From Desulfofustis sp. (lineage in GTDB: Bacteria; Desulfobacterota; Desulfobulbia; Desulfobulbales; Desulfocapsaceae): 11,330 nucleotides of DNA. The translations under genes were made by a program, and so were the position numbers. The notes below the pieces were generated by a model, which worked only from the letters and a program-made list of their open reading frames with translations, had not been told where the DNA came from and did not search any database. Location of the stretch: assembly GCA_029287755.1 (NCBI GenBank), contig JARFQM010000074.1:1-11330 (forward strand). The letters are read 5' to 3'. Each line of letters begins with the position of its first letter. Position 1 is the stretch's first letter. Shown here in pieces: positions 1-7,791 of the stretch.

Positions 1-165
1 TTTCTCCTTGAGCAATTCGGCGAATTTATCCATGGCCACCGTGTTCGGGTAGCCGGCCACGTGGATGTTCCAGCCGCGCCATTCCTTGGCCTGGACGGAA
101 ACTGAGAAACCGATGAGCAGTGCCGCTGCGGCGACTGCAAGTACAACTTTTTTCAGACAATTCAT
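1..165 (-). CDS. dctP: TRAP transporter DctP-family periplasmic substrate-binding protein, N-terminal part (runs off the left edge)
   Basis: This is the first 55 codons of a minus-strand gene that continues beyond base 1. The product starts MNCLKKVVLAVAAAALL, a classic Sec signal peptide: two lysines, a hydrophobic core and a VQA-type cleavage site near residue 26. The mature start, KEWRGWNIHVAGYPNT, resembles DctP-family extracytoplasmic binding proteins of tripartite ATP-independent (TRAP) transporters. These capture small, often carboxylated, solutes in the periplasm and hand them to the DctQM membrane pair, which is not in view. A good ribosome site, GGAGGA, sits 5 bases before the ATG (plus-strand 171-176). 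The IclR-family gene lies 139 bp upstream on the same strand and may control it. The ligand cannot be told from this fragment. The family call is from pattern recognition of about 30 mature residues. Confidence 0.82.
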   Translation of the reverse strand, partial: MNCLKKVVLAVAAAALLIGFSVSVQAKEWRGWNIHVAGYPNTVAMDKFAELLKEK

Positions 166-228
166 AGCTTTCCTCCATGAAGTGGTTGGCAACATAGACG
201 TTTCGCCTACGTTTCCTTTTTAAGTGAC

Positions 229-254
229 CATGTCCTCCAGCCTAACCGGACATG
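229..254. promoter_or_regulatory. 7-bp perfect inverted repeat upstream of the TRAP binding-protein gene
   Basis: The arms CATGTCC (229-235) and GGACATG (248-254) are perfectly complementary and separated by 12 bases. The repeat lies in the gap between the IclR-type gene and the TRAP gene, about 64 bp before the TRAP start codon. No T-run follows on either strand, so a terminator is unlikely. An operator for the neighbouring IclR protein is possible, but the arms do not match the repeat at 1138-1178. Confidence 0.3.
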
Positions 255-304
255 TGTGCCGCACAAATCTACCTGTTTATCGATGCATACCGACTGCACC
301 CCCT

Positions 305-1090
305 CTATTCCGTTGACAAATCATAGAGCCCTGCCTCAGCACCCCTGCTGCCGAGTGATTCAGATATCAAAGAGGCGTATTTGAGAGTCGCTGCTATTTC
401 CTTGTCGATGGTTCGTTCATTTTCTATGGCTGCGAGAAAGGCGATACTGATCGCCCCCTGTAACTCCTGATTATGTCCCACCAGGGGCGCCGCAACACAC
501 TTGATTCCTTTGGTTATCTCCTCGTTGTCAAGGGCATACCCCTTTTCCCGTATCACTTTCAGTTCAGCCTTGAGTTGGTGCGGGTCGGTAATGGTGTGCT
601 CCGTATAGGCCTCCAGCGGCTGGCTCACCAACGTGCGAACAACGTCTACTGAAGAGTAGGCGAGAAGCACTTTGCCCAGCCCGGTGCAATGCAGAGGGAA
701 TGGTTTACCTATCTCTGAAAAAAGTTTAATGCCAAAATCTTTCGATTGAATCTTGTCCGCAAACACACCGACCAAGCCGTTGCGAATCCCCAGATTCGTC
801 GTGTGCCCGGTGACCTGGTGAAGTTCCACAAGGTAGGGATGCACATGGCTGCTGAGACGGAAATGTGCCATTACCTCGGCGCCCAGCGCCGCTAACTTGA
901 GACTGCCGAAATACCTTTTTGTTTCAGAGTCATAGGTTAGATAATCCAGCTGGGTGAGATCTTTAAGGATACGGTGAACTGTCGACTTGGGTAGACTCGA
1001 ATCTTTAATTATATCTGAATACGTGGCACCTACACCTTGGCAGGCGACCACTGTTTCGAGGATTGAAAATGTTTTATGGAGAGGATTCAT
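305..1090 (-). CDS. IclR-family transcriptional regulator
   Basis: This encodes a 261-residue DNA-binding regulator. The N-terminal winged helix-turn-helix spans about residues 5-65, with recognition-helix region LPKSTVHRILKDL near 33-45. The C-terminal GAF-like IclR effector domain follows from about residue 75. Its hallmarks are PLHCTGLGKVLLA (about 132-144) and the family signature region GYALDNEEITKGIKCVAAPL (about 184-203), which fits the classical IclR pattern except at its last positions. The length is typical (240-280). The frame stays open upstream to an ATG at 1147, but that start has no ribosome site and lies inside an inverted repeat. The start at 1090 (MNPLHKTFSILE) fits the family's usual beginning, though its ribosome site is also weak. 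IclR proteins bind small aromatic or carboxylic effectors and usually control an adjacent catabolic or transport operon. Here that means the TRAP gene downstream and/or the divergent permease and hydrolase. Confidence 0.93.
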   Translation of the reverse strand: MNPLHKTFSILETVVACQGVGATYSDIIKDSSLPKSTVHRILKDLTQLDYLTYDSETKRYFGSLKLAALGAEVMAHFRLSSHVHPYLVELHQVTGHTTNLGIRNGLVGVFADKIQSKDFGIKLFSEIGKPFPLHCTGLGKVLLAYSSVDVVRTLVSQPLEAYTEHTITDPHQLKAELKVIREKGYALDNEEITKGIKCVAAPLVGHNQELQGAISIAFLAAIENERTIDKEIAATLKYASLISESLGSRGAEAGLYDLSTE

Positions 1091-1137
1091 TTGGTTTCGA
1101 CTCAAAGAGAGAAATTGAGGACCTGGTCTCAGGGCAG

Positions 1138-1178
1138 GGTTCTCCATATACGGAAAATATATCTATATATAGAGAACC
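1138..1178. promoter_or_regulatory. Candidate IclR operator: 13-bp inverted repeat with one mismatch
   Basis: The left arm GGTTCTCCATATA (1138-1150) and the right arm TATATAGAGAACC (1166-1178) are complementary at 12 of 13 positions, with a 15-bp AT-rich spacer. The repeat lies 47 bp upstream of the preferred IclR start, where an autoregulatory operator and the core promoter would be expected. A TTGACA-like hexamer on the minus strand (1199-1194) lies just upstream, but no well-spaced -10 box could be fixed. The position between divergent transcription units suggests control of both the regulator and the permease/hydrolase pair. Confidence 0.5.
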
Positions 1179-1644
1179 AGAAACTGTTTATTTTGTCAAC
1201 AAGAAGAATTGATGCAGTTGATTTGGAGGCAGAAGAAAGCACACCTATCAGGACATCGACATCGACCAGGGCAACGGCAGCGGCAGCTGAAGAGAGAAAA
1301 CCTTTTGTACCAGATCCTGGTCACTTACAGTATGACAAAGGATCTCGCCGCAGAGAGACGTTTCCGAGAGGCTGGCGGACAATTACGGAAAGTATGAACC
1401 ACCTTTTAAAAAGGGTCGAATAATTTAGATACGAATAAAAACGAACTCTAAGTATATTGACTCATGGCGCCCCGGCAAGACCTGAGATTGCCGTCGGCCG
1501 CATCAAACAGCAGAGCTTAAATCAAGGCAGAAAGAGGTGCTCCTTCAGCAGCACCGGAGATGTTGAGCGCCCCCCAATGTGTCTTCGCGCACTGGCCCAG
1601 GCAGAGGAGAGCATTGCCAACAAAATATTGTCAGGAAGACGACT
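1179..1644. other. Intergenic region without a recognisable gene, before the permease
   Basis: About 466 bp separate the candidate operator from the favoured permease start. Open frames exist in all directions but their translations are rich in Arg, Gln and Ser, have no recognisable domain and lack good ribosome sites. The segment 1400-1460 is AT-rich, and a TTGACT hexamer occurs at 1457-1462 without a matching -10. A short hairpin, GGTGCT/AGCACC (1536-1541 with 1550-1555), has no following T-run. The region may be a promoter with a long 5' leader or the remains of a decayed gene. Nothing visible decides between these. Confidence 0.4.
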
Positions 1645-2901
1645 TTGACTCAGACGGTTCCGAGAAACGAAAGATCTGTATTGCTGAGTGGTTGCATAAT
1701 CAACCTGCTTGCAGTTTCTACGGTATTCATGACCCAGTCAATATTTTTGGAACTTTCTCAGACCTTCAGGACAGATATCACCGAAGCACGGTTTTCATTC
1801 AGCGTCGTTTCCTTGTTTTACTGCGTATCTTTTTTCTTTTTAGGCCCCGCCGCAGATAAGTTTAATTTACCCAGAATGGCTTTGACTGGAATGCTGCTGC
1901 TTGCCATCACGGTTTTCTACTCATCTCTCACCTCGGATTTCAGTTTATTCATTATAGCCATGGCATGTATGGGAATCAGCGCAGCAATAGTGCCGGCCTC
2001 GATGTTCCCGTATATTGCCAAGACATCGCCAGCCAATAAGATCGGCGTCTATATGGGATCGATCGTGGCCTCTGGGACGCTTGGGGTCATTTTAGGCCGG
2101 GTCTCAATGGGGATAATGACGGCGCTGGTTGGTTGGCAGGTATCATTTAGAATTGTCTCTGCCGCTCTGGTTATCCTTGCAGCAGTTACGTTTCCTTATC
2201 TTGCCAAGGGAAACGATGGAACGGTAAAAAACACCCAGAAGCTAAGCAGGTTGTACTTAAATTCACTCCAACTGTTAAGCAACGCCAAGATATTATCCTT
2301 TTTCTTGATTGGGTTTTGCCTGTTTGTCGGCTTTCTGGGTATGGTTACTTTTTTAACCTACCGGCTGATCGGTCCTCCTTTTAATTTTACATCCGGAGAA
2401 ATCGGCTGGATAAGTTTTGCTGGAATCACTGCACTAATTGCCCCCTATGCGGGATATCTTTCTCAAAAGTTTGGCCAATACAGAACTATTTTCATCAGCT
2501 TAGTGGTGTGCCTGCTGTCTTTTCAACTCATGGGCTGGTTCCAGTCTGTGACCTTGACTGCAATCGGTATATTGCTGCTGTTCCTGGGCGTCTATACCTG
2601 TCAGCCCTTGGTGTTTGTACTCATTGGGCGGAGCGCACCAAGAGAAGCAATAGGCAGCGCCTCAGCCCTTTATATACTTTTTTGTGTCGGGGGCGGCAGT
2701 CTTTCTTCCATCTTTCTGGGTCCGGTTTGGCGCTCATTTGGCTGGTCCGGTGTGACCGCCATCTGTACAATTTCCCTAATGATTTCTCTGTCGATTTTAA
2801 CCATGCACACCTGTAGAGAAAGACGGGCAGCTCACCCTGAAACAGGTAAGGCGCCTGGGCTGAATAGCGGAACAACTGACAGTGGGGGCAGCAATTATTA
2901 A
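1645..2901 (+). CDS. MFS transporter, YnfM-like 12-TM permease
   Basis: This is an integral inner-membrane permease of the major facilitator superfamily, 418 residues from the favoured start. The protein is hydrophobic throughout, consistent with 12 helices. The first starts near residue 12 (SVLLSGCIINLLAV). The loop between helices 2 and 3 carries the MFS motif A form GPAADKFNLPR (G67, D71). The second half, with TYRLIGPPFNF and FGWSGV followed by a short basic tail, resembles the YnfM subgroup of drug/metabolite exporters. The start is uncertain. An ATG at 1579 adds 22 polar residues and has no nearby ribosome site, whereas TTG at 1645 has AGGAAG six bases upstream (1633-1638) and places helix 1 about 11 residues in. 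The serine hydrolase gene follows after 39 bp, implying one operon. The substrate is unknown, and direction (uptake or export) cannot be told. Confidence 0.88.
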   Translation: MTQTVPRNERSVLLSGCIINLLAVSTVFMTQSIFLELSQTFRTDITEARFSFSVVSLFYCVSFFFLGPAADKFNLPRMALTGMLLLAITVFYSSLTSDFSLFIIAMACMGISAAIVPASMFPYIAKTSPANKIGVYMGSIVASGTLGVILGRVSMGIMTALVGWQVSFRIVSAALVILAAVTFPYLAKGNDGTVKNTQKLSRLYLNSLQLLSNAKILSFFLIGFCLFVGFLGMVTFLTYRLIGPPFNFTSGEIGWISFAGITALIAPYAGYLSQKFGQYRTIFISLVVCLLSFQLMGWFQSVTLTAIGILLLFLGVYTCQPLVFVLIGRSAPREAIGSASALYILFCVGGGSLSSIFLGPVWRSFGWSGVTAICTISLMISLSILTMHTCRERRAAHPETGKAPGLNSGTTDSGGSNY

Positions 2902-2940
2902 CAGTGCCCTGCGGCAGCATATGGAGGGAGACAGGAAACT

Positions 2941-4098
2941 ATGAAGTGGACCGGAGAACACTACTTTCCAAAGAAAATAGTTACATTTTTTCAATTGTTT
3001 ACCCTTGGTTCAATGGTGCTTTTCCAAGCTGCTGAACTGTCCGCTTCGCAATACTGGCCGCAAGCACAGTGGAGAACCGCATCCCCAGAAAGCCAGGGCA
3101 TGAGTTCAAGGATACTGGCAGAGCTTTTTCACTCCGTGAGAGAGAACGAATATGAAATTGACGGCCTGATAATAGTGCGGAACGGATACGTGGTTCTGGA
3201 GTCCTATAATCACCTGCTGGAACCACATTTCAAACACCAGATCTATTCCTGCACCAAAAGCGTCTCTTCAGCGCTGATCGGGATCGCCATCGAAAAAGGT
3301 TATATCAAGTCGGTTGATCAGACCCTGGGGGAACTGTTTCCCGAGAAAACGGCTGAGGTTCAACAGAGCGGCAACAAGGAGATTAGTCTGCGGCACCTGC
3401 TGATGATGGCTACCGGCCTTGCATGTGAAGATTCTGTCCGTTACGAATTTAAAGGAATGAAAGAGATGTGGCAAAGCGATGACTGGGTGCAGCACATGAT
3501 CGATCTGCCCCCAATTGAGCCACCCGGAACTCGCTTTGAATACTGTAACGGCGCTTCAGCGCTTCTTACCGCAATTATCCAGAAAGCCTCCGGGATGACG
3601 GCCTTTGAGTTCGCCAAACGACACCTTTTCAACCCTTTAAAAATATCAGACATTCATTGGAAAAGTCACAACGGCATAACAATTGGCTACAGCGATCTGA
3701 CCATGCGGCCTGTCGACATGGCTAGATTTGGCTACTTATTTTTGCACAATGGAAGATGGAACAACCAGCAAATCATATCTGAAGAATGGGTTGAGGAATC
3801 TACGAAAAAACACATTAACAACCCCCTGGCCTATGGTTACGGCTATCAGTGGTGGATCATGACCCCACAGAGATTTGCTGCAGTGGGGGCTCATGGGCAG
3901 CGTATATTCGTCCTCAAAGACAAGAATATGGTGGTGGTGTTCACGGGAGATCTTAAAAAAGTAAAAACTCGAATTCCCGAAGAACTGCTCCACAGCTTCA
4001 TTGTTCCCGCAGTCCGTTCAGATGACCCGCTGCCGGAAAATCGCAGATCGTGGGAAAGACTGCAATCTCTGCGTCTGTCTGGACAGACAGGAGAGTAA
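2941..4098 (+). CDS. Exported serine hydrolase, beta-lactamase/esterase (class C-like, PF00144-type) family
   Basis: This encodes a 385-residue hydrolase of the class C beta-lactamase / DD-peptidase / esterase fold. KK at residues 11-12 followed by IVTFFQLFTLGSMVLFQAA and then SAS suggests a Sec signal peptide or membrane anchor, so the enzyme probably acts in the periplasm or outside. Catalytic motifs are in order: SxxK as S103-C-T-K106 (nucleophile and base), YxN as Y201-C-N203, and a GAHGQ block (H318-G319) in place of the KTG box. The overall pattern, including GYGYQWW (about 299-305) and GAHGQRIFV, is closer to 6-aminohexanoate-dimer hydrolase and EstB-like esterases than to antibiotic-degrading AmpC. 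An ester or amide substrate is therefore more likely than a beta-lactam. AGGA lies just before the ATG and a GGAGG further up. The permease gene ends 39 bp upstream, so the two are probably co-transcribed. The substrate is not identifiable. Confidence 0.9.
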   Translation: MKWTGEHYFPKKIVTFFQLFTLGSMVLFQAAELSASQYWPQAQWRTASPESQGMSSRILAELFHSVRENEYEIDGLIIVRNGYVVLESYNHLLEPHFKHQIYSCTKSVSSALIGIAIEKGYIKSVDQTLGELFPEKTAEVQQSGNKEISLRHLLMMATGLACEDSVRYEFKGMKEMWQSDDWVQHMIDLPPIEPPGTRFEYCNGASALLTAIIQKASGMTAFEFAKRHLFNPLKISDIHWKSHNGITIGYSDLTMRPVDMARFGYLFLHNGRWNNQQIISEEWVEESTKKHINNPLAYGYGYQWWIMTPQRFAAVGAHGQRIFVLKDKNMVVVFTGDLKKVKTRIPEELLHSFIVPAVRSDDPLPENRRSWERLQSLRLSGQTGE

Positions 4099-4200
4099 TC
4101 ATTCTGAACGCGAGAATGGGCTTGCTGGCAAAGCAAGATGAGCAAAATCGGTAGACCGCGATTCGGCCGTTTGTAACAGGAAGCGTCCTCGGAACTTGGC

Positions 4201-7200
4201 CTACGTCAGCCCTTTCATTTCAGCCTCCGCCTTTTCCAGCCAGAAACGCGTATCCATTTCCCGCCACATTGCTGTTGCAATAGCAAAGTGTTCCATCGCA
4301 TGCTCAGGCTTTCCCGCTCTTCGTGACAGCGTGCCCAGGCCAACATGGCAGTGGGCGAGAAGAGGACGCATGTCGAGTCCCGCGGCCAAAGTCATGGCCT
4401 CCTGATAGGCGCCTTCGGCAGCCTTTAGGGTGGGCGGATGACCGAGTGCAGCAGCTTCGCCTAATAAGCGTTGCGCCCAGGCTTCCTGGCTGCGCTGGCC
4501 GTGTGTGCGCGCCAGTGTTAGGGCCCGTTTAGCAGTGCTGGCGGCCTCCTCCACCTGGCTGGCCAGGAGCTGCGCCTCGCATAAATGGACAATCGTGGGA
4601 GTCAGAAACATAGAGAATCCTATAGATTCAGCAGCGGCAACAGCGCTGTTCAGGAGATCGAGTCCTTCCGATTCGCGCCCGGCGAGCACGTACATATAAC
4701 CCAAAAGCTCATCCAGAATTGGGGCAACGAAGCGAAGATTCCACTCACGGCACAGGGCTGCCCCGCGTTCGAGCAAGGGAATGGCTTGGCTGAAATCCCC
4801 CTTAACGCTGTACACTTGGCCCAGAGCGCGGTAGGCGAAGGCCAGACTGTAGGGGTGGTTGAGGGTTTCGGCAAGTCGAACGGCATCAAGTCCGTGGGTC
4901 ATTCCTTCATCGATTTTGCCTCTTTCAGCGAGCCCCCAGGCCCAAAAGACGCGGGCCATAACGACAGGGAATCCGGCCATCCCGAGCCGTTCCCGACCGA
5001 GATCGCCGGCGAGCAGCTGAATGGTCCCATTAAGACTAACCCCTGCACGCTTATAATCGCCGGCGGTAAAGTAGGCTGTACCTAGGTAGTAATTTGCTAC
5101 CACCTTGAGGGTGAGATCGTCGAGTTCTTCTGCCATCTGCTCGACTTTCTTTGCCGACGACACGGCATCCGCCGAATAACCGGTTAATCTGGAGTGCTCG
5201 CTCATGTATGCTGAAATTATCGCCAGTCGGCGCTTATCATCCAGGCCCAGAGCCACTGACTCGGCATCACGAAGATGGCCGAGTCCGGTCTCGACCTCAC
5301 CTAGCGGAAAAAGAGCGTTTCTCAGACCAAGGCGAAAGTCGACCGACTGCGCCAGTGTCTCCGGGGTCTCAGGGAGATGCGTCAGGGCCGAAAGGGCCTG
5401 ATCGAAGTAACGTGCCGCTTCTTGATGTGCTGATCTGCCAAGCGCCCGCGCCGCAGCTTCGGACTGGTATCTCACCGCCTTCTCCCAGATTTCTCCACAC
5501 GCTGCGTGATGGGCTAATCTCTCTACTTGCTCACCGATACGCTCAGAATAGAGTGTTTCAATAGACTCGACAATTTGGGCGTGTAATTCTCGTCGCCGAT
5601 CATGGAGCAGGCTGCCGTAAGCAACCTGGTAGGTAAGGCCATGGGTGAATGTGTATTCCACATCGGGAAAAAGACGCGCCTCATAGAGGAACTCTGCCGC
5701 CTGCAGATGGGCGATCCCCCGGTGCAGCCCATCTTCGGTGACATCGGCGATGGCTTGGAGCAGGGGGAAAGGCACCTCCATGCCAATCACCGCGGCGGCC
5801 TGGAGCAGACGCTTCTCCTCCGGCGGAAGCCGGTCGATCCGGGCTGCCAGGATAGCCTGGACAGTAGGCGGAACCTGGACACCCTCCAGCGACTTAGCCA
5901 AACGATAAAAACCGCGTTCTCCGGCTAGGACCTCAGTTTCTTCAAGCGTTCGGATGGTTTCCTCTAAAAAGAAGGGGTTGCCCTGGGTCTGCTCAATCAG
6001 GCGCTGCTTGAGAGGCTCCAGACTGTCGTCGCTGCCAATCAGGCCTTCCAGCAATTGCTCGCAGCTCTCGGGCGGCAAGGGGTCGATTCGGAGCTGCGTA
6101 TAGTAACTCTTCGCCCCCCATCCGTGCTGGTATTCGGGACGGTAGTTGACAAGGAGAAGCATGTTTGCTGTCGGTAGGCTTTCGACCAAACTGTCGAGAA
6201 GACCCTGGGTTTCAGAATCGATCCATTGGAGGTCTTCCAAAGCCACTCCCAGGGGTTGAACCTGGCTTTCGCGCAGCAGCAGACGCTTGAGTGCATCGAG
6301 GGTACGCTGACGTCGCGTCGGAGGATCCATGGCCTGCCACTGAAGATCGTCGACCGGGACTTCTAAAAGCGTTAAGAAAGCGGGCAAACCGGGTTCTAAT
6401 GCCCGGTCAAGAGAGAGAATCTTACCTGTCACCTTCTCGCGGATCTTGCGCAAATCGTCCCGCGATTCAATCTGAAAATACGCTTTTAAAAGGTCTATTA
6501 CAGGCAGATAGACGCTGGATTTGCTGTAAGATGCTGTGCCGCTCTCAAGAACGAGCCAGCCATGGGTCCGCTGCGAATGGATAAACTCCCAGAACAGCCG
6601 CGATTTGCCAACGCCGGGATCACCCACCAGCGCCACCACCTGGCCGCGCCCCTCGCGGGCTTTTTCAAGGGCCTGGTTGACGCTTTGGAGTTCGATCTCT
6701 CGACCAACGAACCGGGTAAGCCCTCGCGAGACAGCAGCTTCTATGCGCGAGCGCGGCGTGCCCGCCCCCGTCACCTCAAACACCTCGAGTGGCTCCTCGA
6801 TCCCCTTGACAGCCAAGGGGCCGAGTGGGCTGACCTGAACGAAGCCTTCGGCCAATGTCAAAGTACTGGAGGTAATCAAGATCGAGCCGGGCACAGCCAT
6901 CTGTTCCATGCGGGCGGCAAGATGCGTGGTCTCGCCCACGGCGTTGTAATCCATCTTGAGGTCATTGCCGATGGAGCAGACGACTACCTCACCCGAATTC
7001 AGGCCAACGCGAATCTGGATGGGGATCCCCTCACTCCGCCTGAGATCTGCAGCGTAGCGCTTGATAGACTCCTGCATTCGGAGGGCAGCGTAACAGGCGC
7101 GAACGGCGTGATCCTCATGGGCGAGAGGTGCGCCGAACAGGGCCATAATGCCGTCCCCCATGACCAGATTAACGGTGCCCTCATAGTGATGGATCGCATC

Positions 7201-7569
7201 CATCATGATCTCGATCACCGGATCGATGAGCTTTCTTGCTTCCTCCGGGTCGCGGTCGGCCAGCATTTCCATTGATCCCTTGAGGTCAGCGAATAAAGCT
7301 GTGACCTGCTTCCGTTCACCTTCGAGCGCACTCTTCGAGGTCAGGATCTTCTCGGCTAAATGTTTGGGCGTGTAAGTCTCCGGCCCGGTATAGCGAGATG
7401 TTGTCGGCGCAGAGGCATAGCCTGTGGGATGAGCGCACTCTGAGCAGAAATTGGCGGTGGGGGAAAGCTGGAATCCGCAGTTTACACACGCACGTACCAT
7501 GGGCGCTGCGCATTCCTCACAAAACTTGGCAGCCGGGCGATTCTCATGCTTGCATCTATGACAATTCAT
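4201..7569 (-). CDS. Zinc-ribbon / class III cyclase-like / AAA ATPase / TPR multidomain protein
   Basis: This is a 1122-residue cytosolic, probably signalling protein. Two zinc ribbons open it: C3-x2-C6 with C17-x2-C20, and C28-x2-C31 with C42-x2-C45. A class III adenylate/guanylate cyclase domain follows (about 86-265) with metal-binding Asp at D95 (FADLKGS) and D139 (MGDGIMALFG). Its other key positions are altered: Leu135 where the base-specifying Lys is expected, and His216 where the transition-state Asn usually is. Arg220 is kept. A STAND-like AAA ATPase comes next, with Walker A GDPGVGKS (316-323), Walker B ending ED at 445-446 (VALEDLQWID) and GNPFFLEE near 530-537. The remainder (about 690-1122) is TPR-like helical repeats for protein binding. 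An ATG at 7581 would add four residues, but MNCHRC is the usual beginning of this architecture. GGTGAGG lies just before it. No membrane segment is seen. The domain calls are strong; the signal and output are unknown. Confidence 0.93.
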   Translation of the reverse strand: MNCHRCKHENRPAAKFCEECAAPMVRACVNCGFQLSPTANFCSECAHPTGYASAPTTSRYTGPETYTPKHLAEKILTSKSALEGERKQVTALFADLKGSMEMLADRDPEEARKLIDPVIEIMMDAIHHYEGTVNLVMGDGIMALFGAPLAHEDHAVRACYAALRMQESIKRYAADLRRSEGIPIQIRVGLNSGEVVVCSIGNDLKMDYNAVGETTHLAARMEQMAVPGSILITSSTLTLAEGFVQVSPLGPLAVKGIEEPLEVFEVTGAGTPRSRIEAAVSRGLTRFVGREIELQSVNQALEKAREGRGQVVALVGDPGVGKSRLFWEFIHSQRTHGWLVLESGTASYSKSSVYLPVIDLLKAYFQIESRDDLRKIREKVTGKILSLDRALEPGLPAFLTLLEVPVDDLQWQAMDPPTRRQRTLDALKRLLLRESQVQPLGVALEDLQWIDSETQGLLDSLVESLPTANMLLLVNYRPEYQHGWGAKSYYTQLRIDPLPPESCEQLLEGLIGSDDSLEPLKQRLIEQTQGNPFFLEETIRTLEETEVLAGERGFYRLAKSLEGVQVPPTVQAILAARIDRLPPEEKRLLQAAAVIGMEVPFPLLQAIADVTEDGLHRGIAHLQAAEFLYEARLFPDVEYTFTHGLTYQVAYGSLLHDRRRELHAQIVESIETLYSERIGEQVERLAHHAACGEIWEKAVRYQSEAAARALGRSAHQEAARYFDQALSALTHLPETPETLAQSVDFRLGLRNALFPLGEVETGLGHLRDAESVALGLDDKRRLAIISAYMSEHSRLTGYSADAVSSAKKVEQMAEELDDLTLKVVANYYLGTAYFTAGDYKRAGVSLNGTIQLLAGDLGRERLGMAGFPVVMARVFWAWGLAERGKIDEGMTHGLDAVRLAETLNHPYSLAFAYRALGQVYSVKGDFSQAIPLLERGAALCREWNLRFVAPILDELLGYMYVLAGRESEGLDLLNSAVAAAESIGFSMFLTPTIVHLCEAQLLASQVEEAASTAKRALTLARTHGQRSQEAWAQRLLGEAAALGHPPTLKAAEGAYQEAMTLAAGLDMRPLLAHCHVGLGTLSRRAGKPEHAMEHFAIATAMWREMDTRFWLEKAEAEMKGLT

Positions 7570-7659
7570 AGCCTCACCCATAAGACAAAATTCGTTGCTG
7601 CTAGATAAATCAACTCAGCAAACGTCTTATAGCAGCCCGTGTCGATGACCCGAACAAAA

Positions 7660-7685
7660 CATGGCTATCCTATAAACTAACCATG
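7660..7685 (-). terminator. Weak candidate terminator after the 4Fe-4S gene
   Basis: Read on the minus strand, CATGGTTA and TAGCCATG pair over 8 positions (one G-U) around a 10-base loop, followed directly by TTTT (7659-7656). It lies about 107 bp after the stop of the 4Fe-4S gene and about 90 bp before the cyclase-like gene on the same strand. The stem is only half GC, so it is weak. If real, the two genes are separate transcripts. Confidence 0.25.
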
Positions 7686-7791
7686 CCGCCTAACCAGTAA
7701 ATAGAACTATGTGGTAGTATCAGCAGCGCGCTATTTAGCAGGGCGGTCTTGAGAAATGGTTGTCTAACGGAGAACTCTCATTCATCTTGAG

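Noticed and set aside
1076..1423. Open frame of 115 codons on the plus strand
   Set aside because: It overlaps the IclR start region and operator, has low-complexity Arg/Ser/Thr/Ala content, no ribosome site and no domain.
4121..4137. Hairpin CTTGCT-GGCAA-AGCAAG between the hydrolase and cyclase-like genes
   Set aside because: It is a short stem without a T-run on either strand, so I did not call it a terminator.
4585..5085. Open frame of 166 codons on the plus strand inside the cyclase/ATPase/TPR gene
   Set aside because: It is antisense to a long gene with clear domains; its translation has no recognisable fold.
6562..7275. Open frame of 237 codons on the plus strand, opposite the cyclase domain
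   Set aside because: It is a shadow of the coding strand: the minus strand carries Walker A and cyclase motifs here, and the plus-strand product shows none.
7713..7720. GGTAGTAT upstream of the cyclase-like gene, also present in the 8558-8579 palindrome
   Set aside because: It is an eight-base match without a symmetric partner, so not enough for an operator call.
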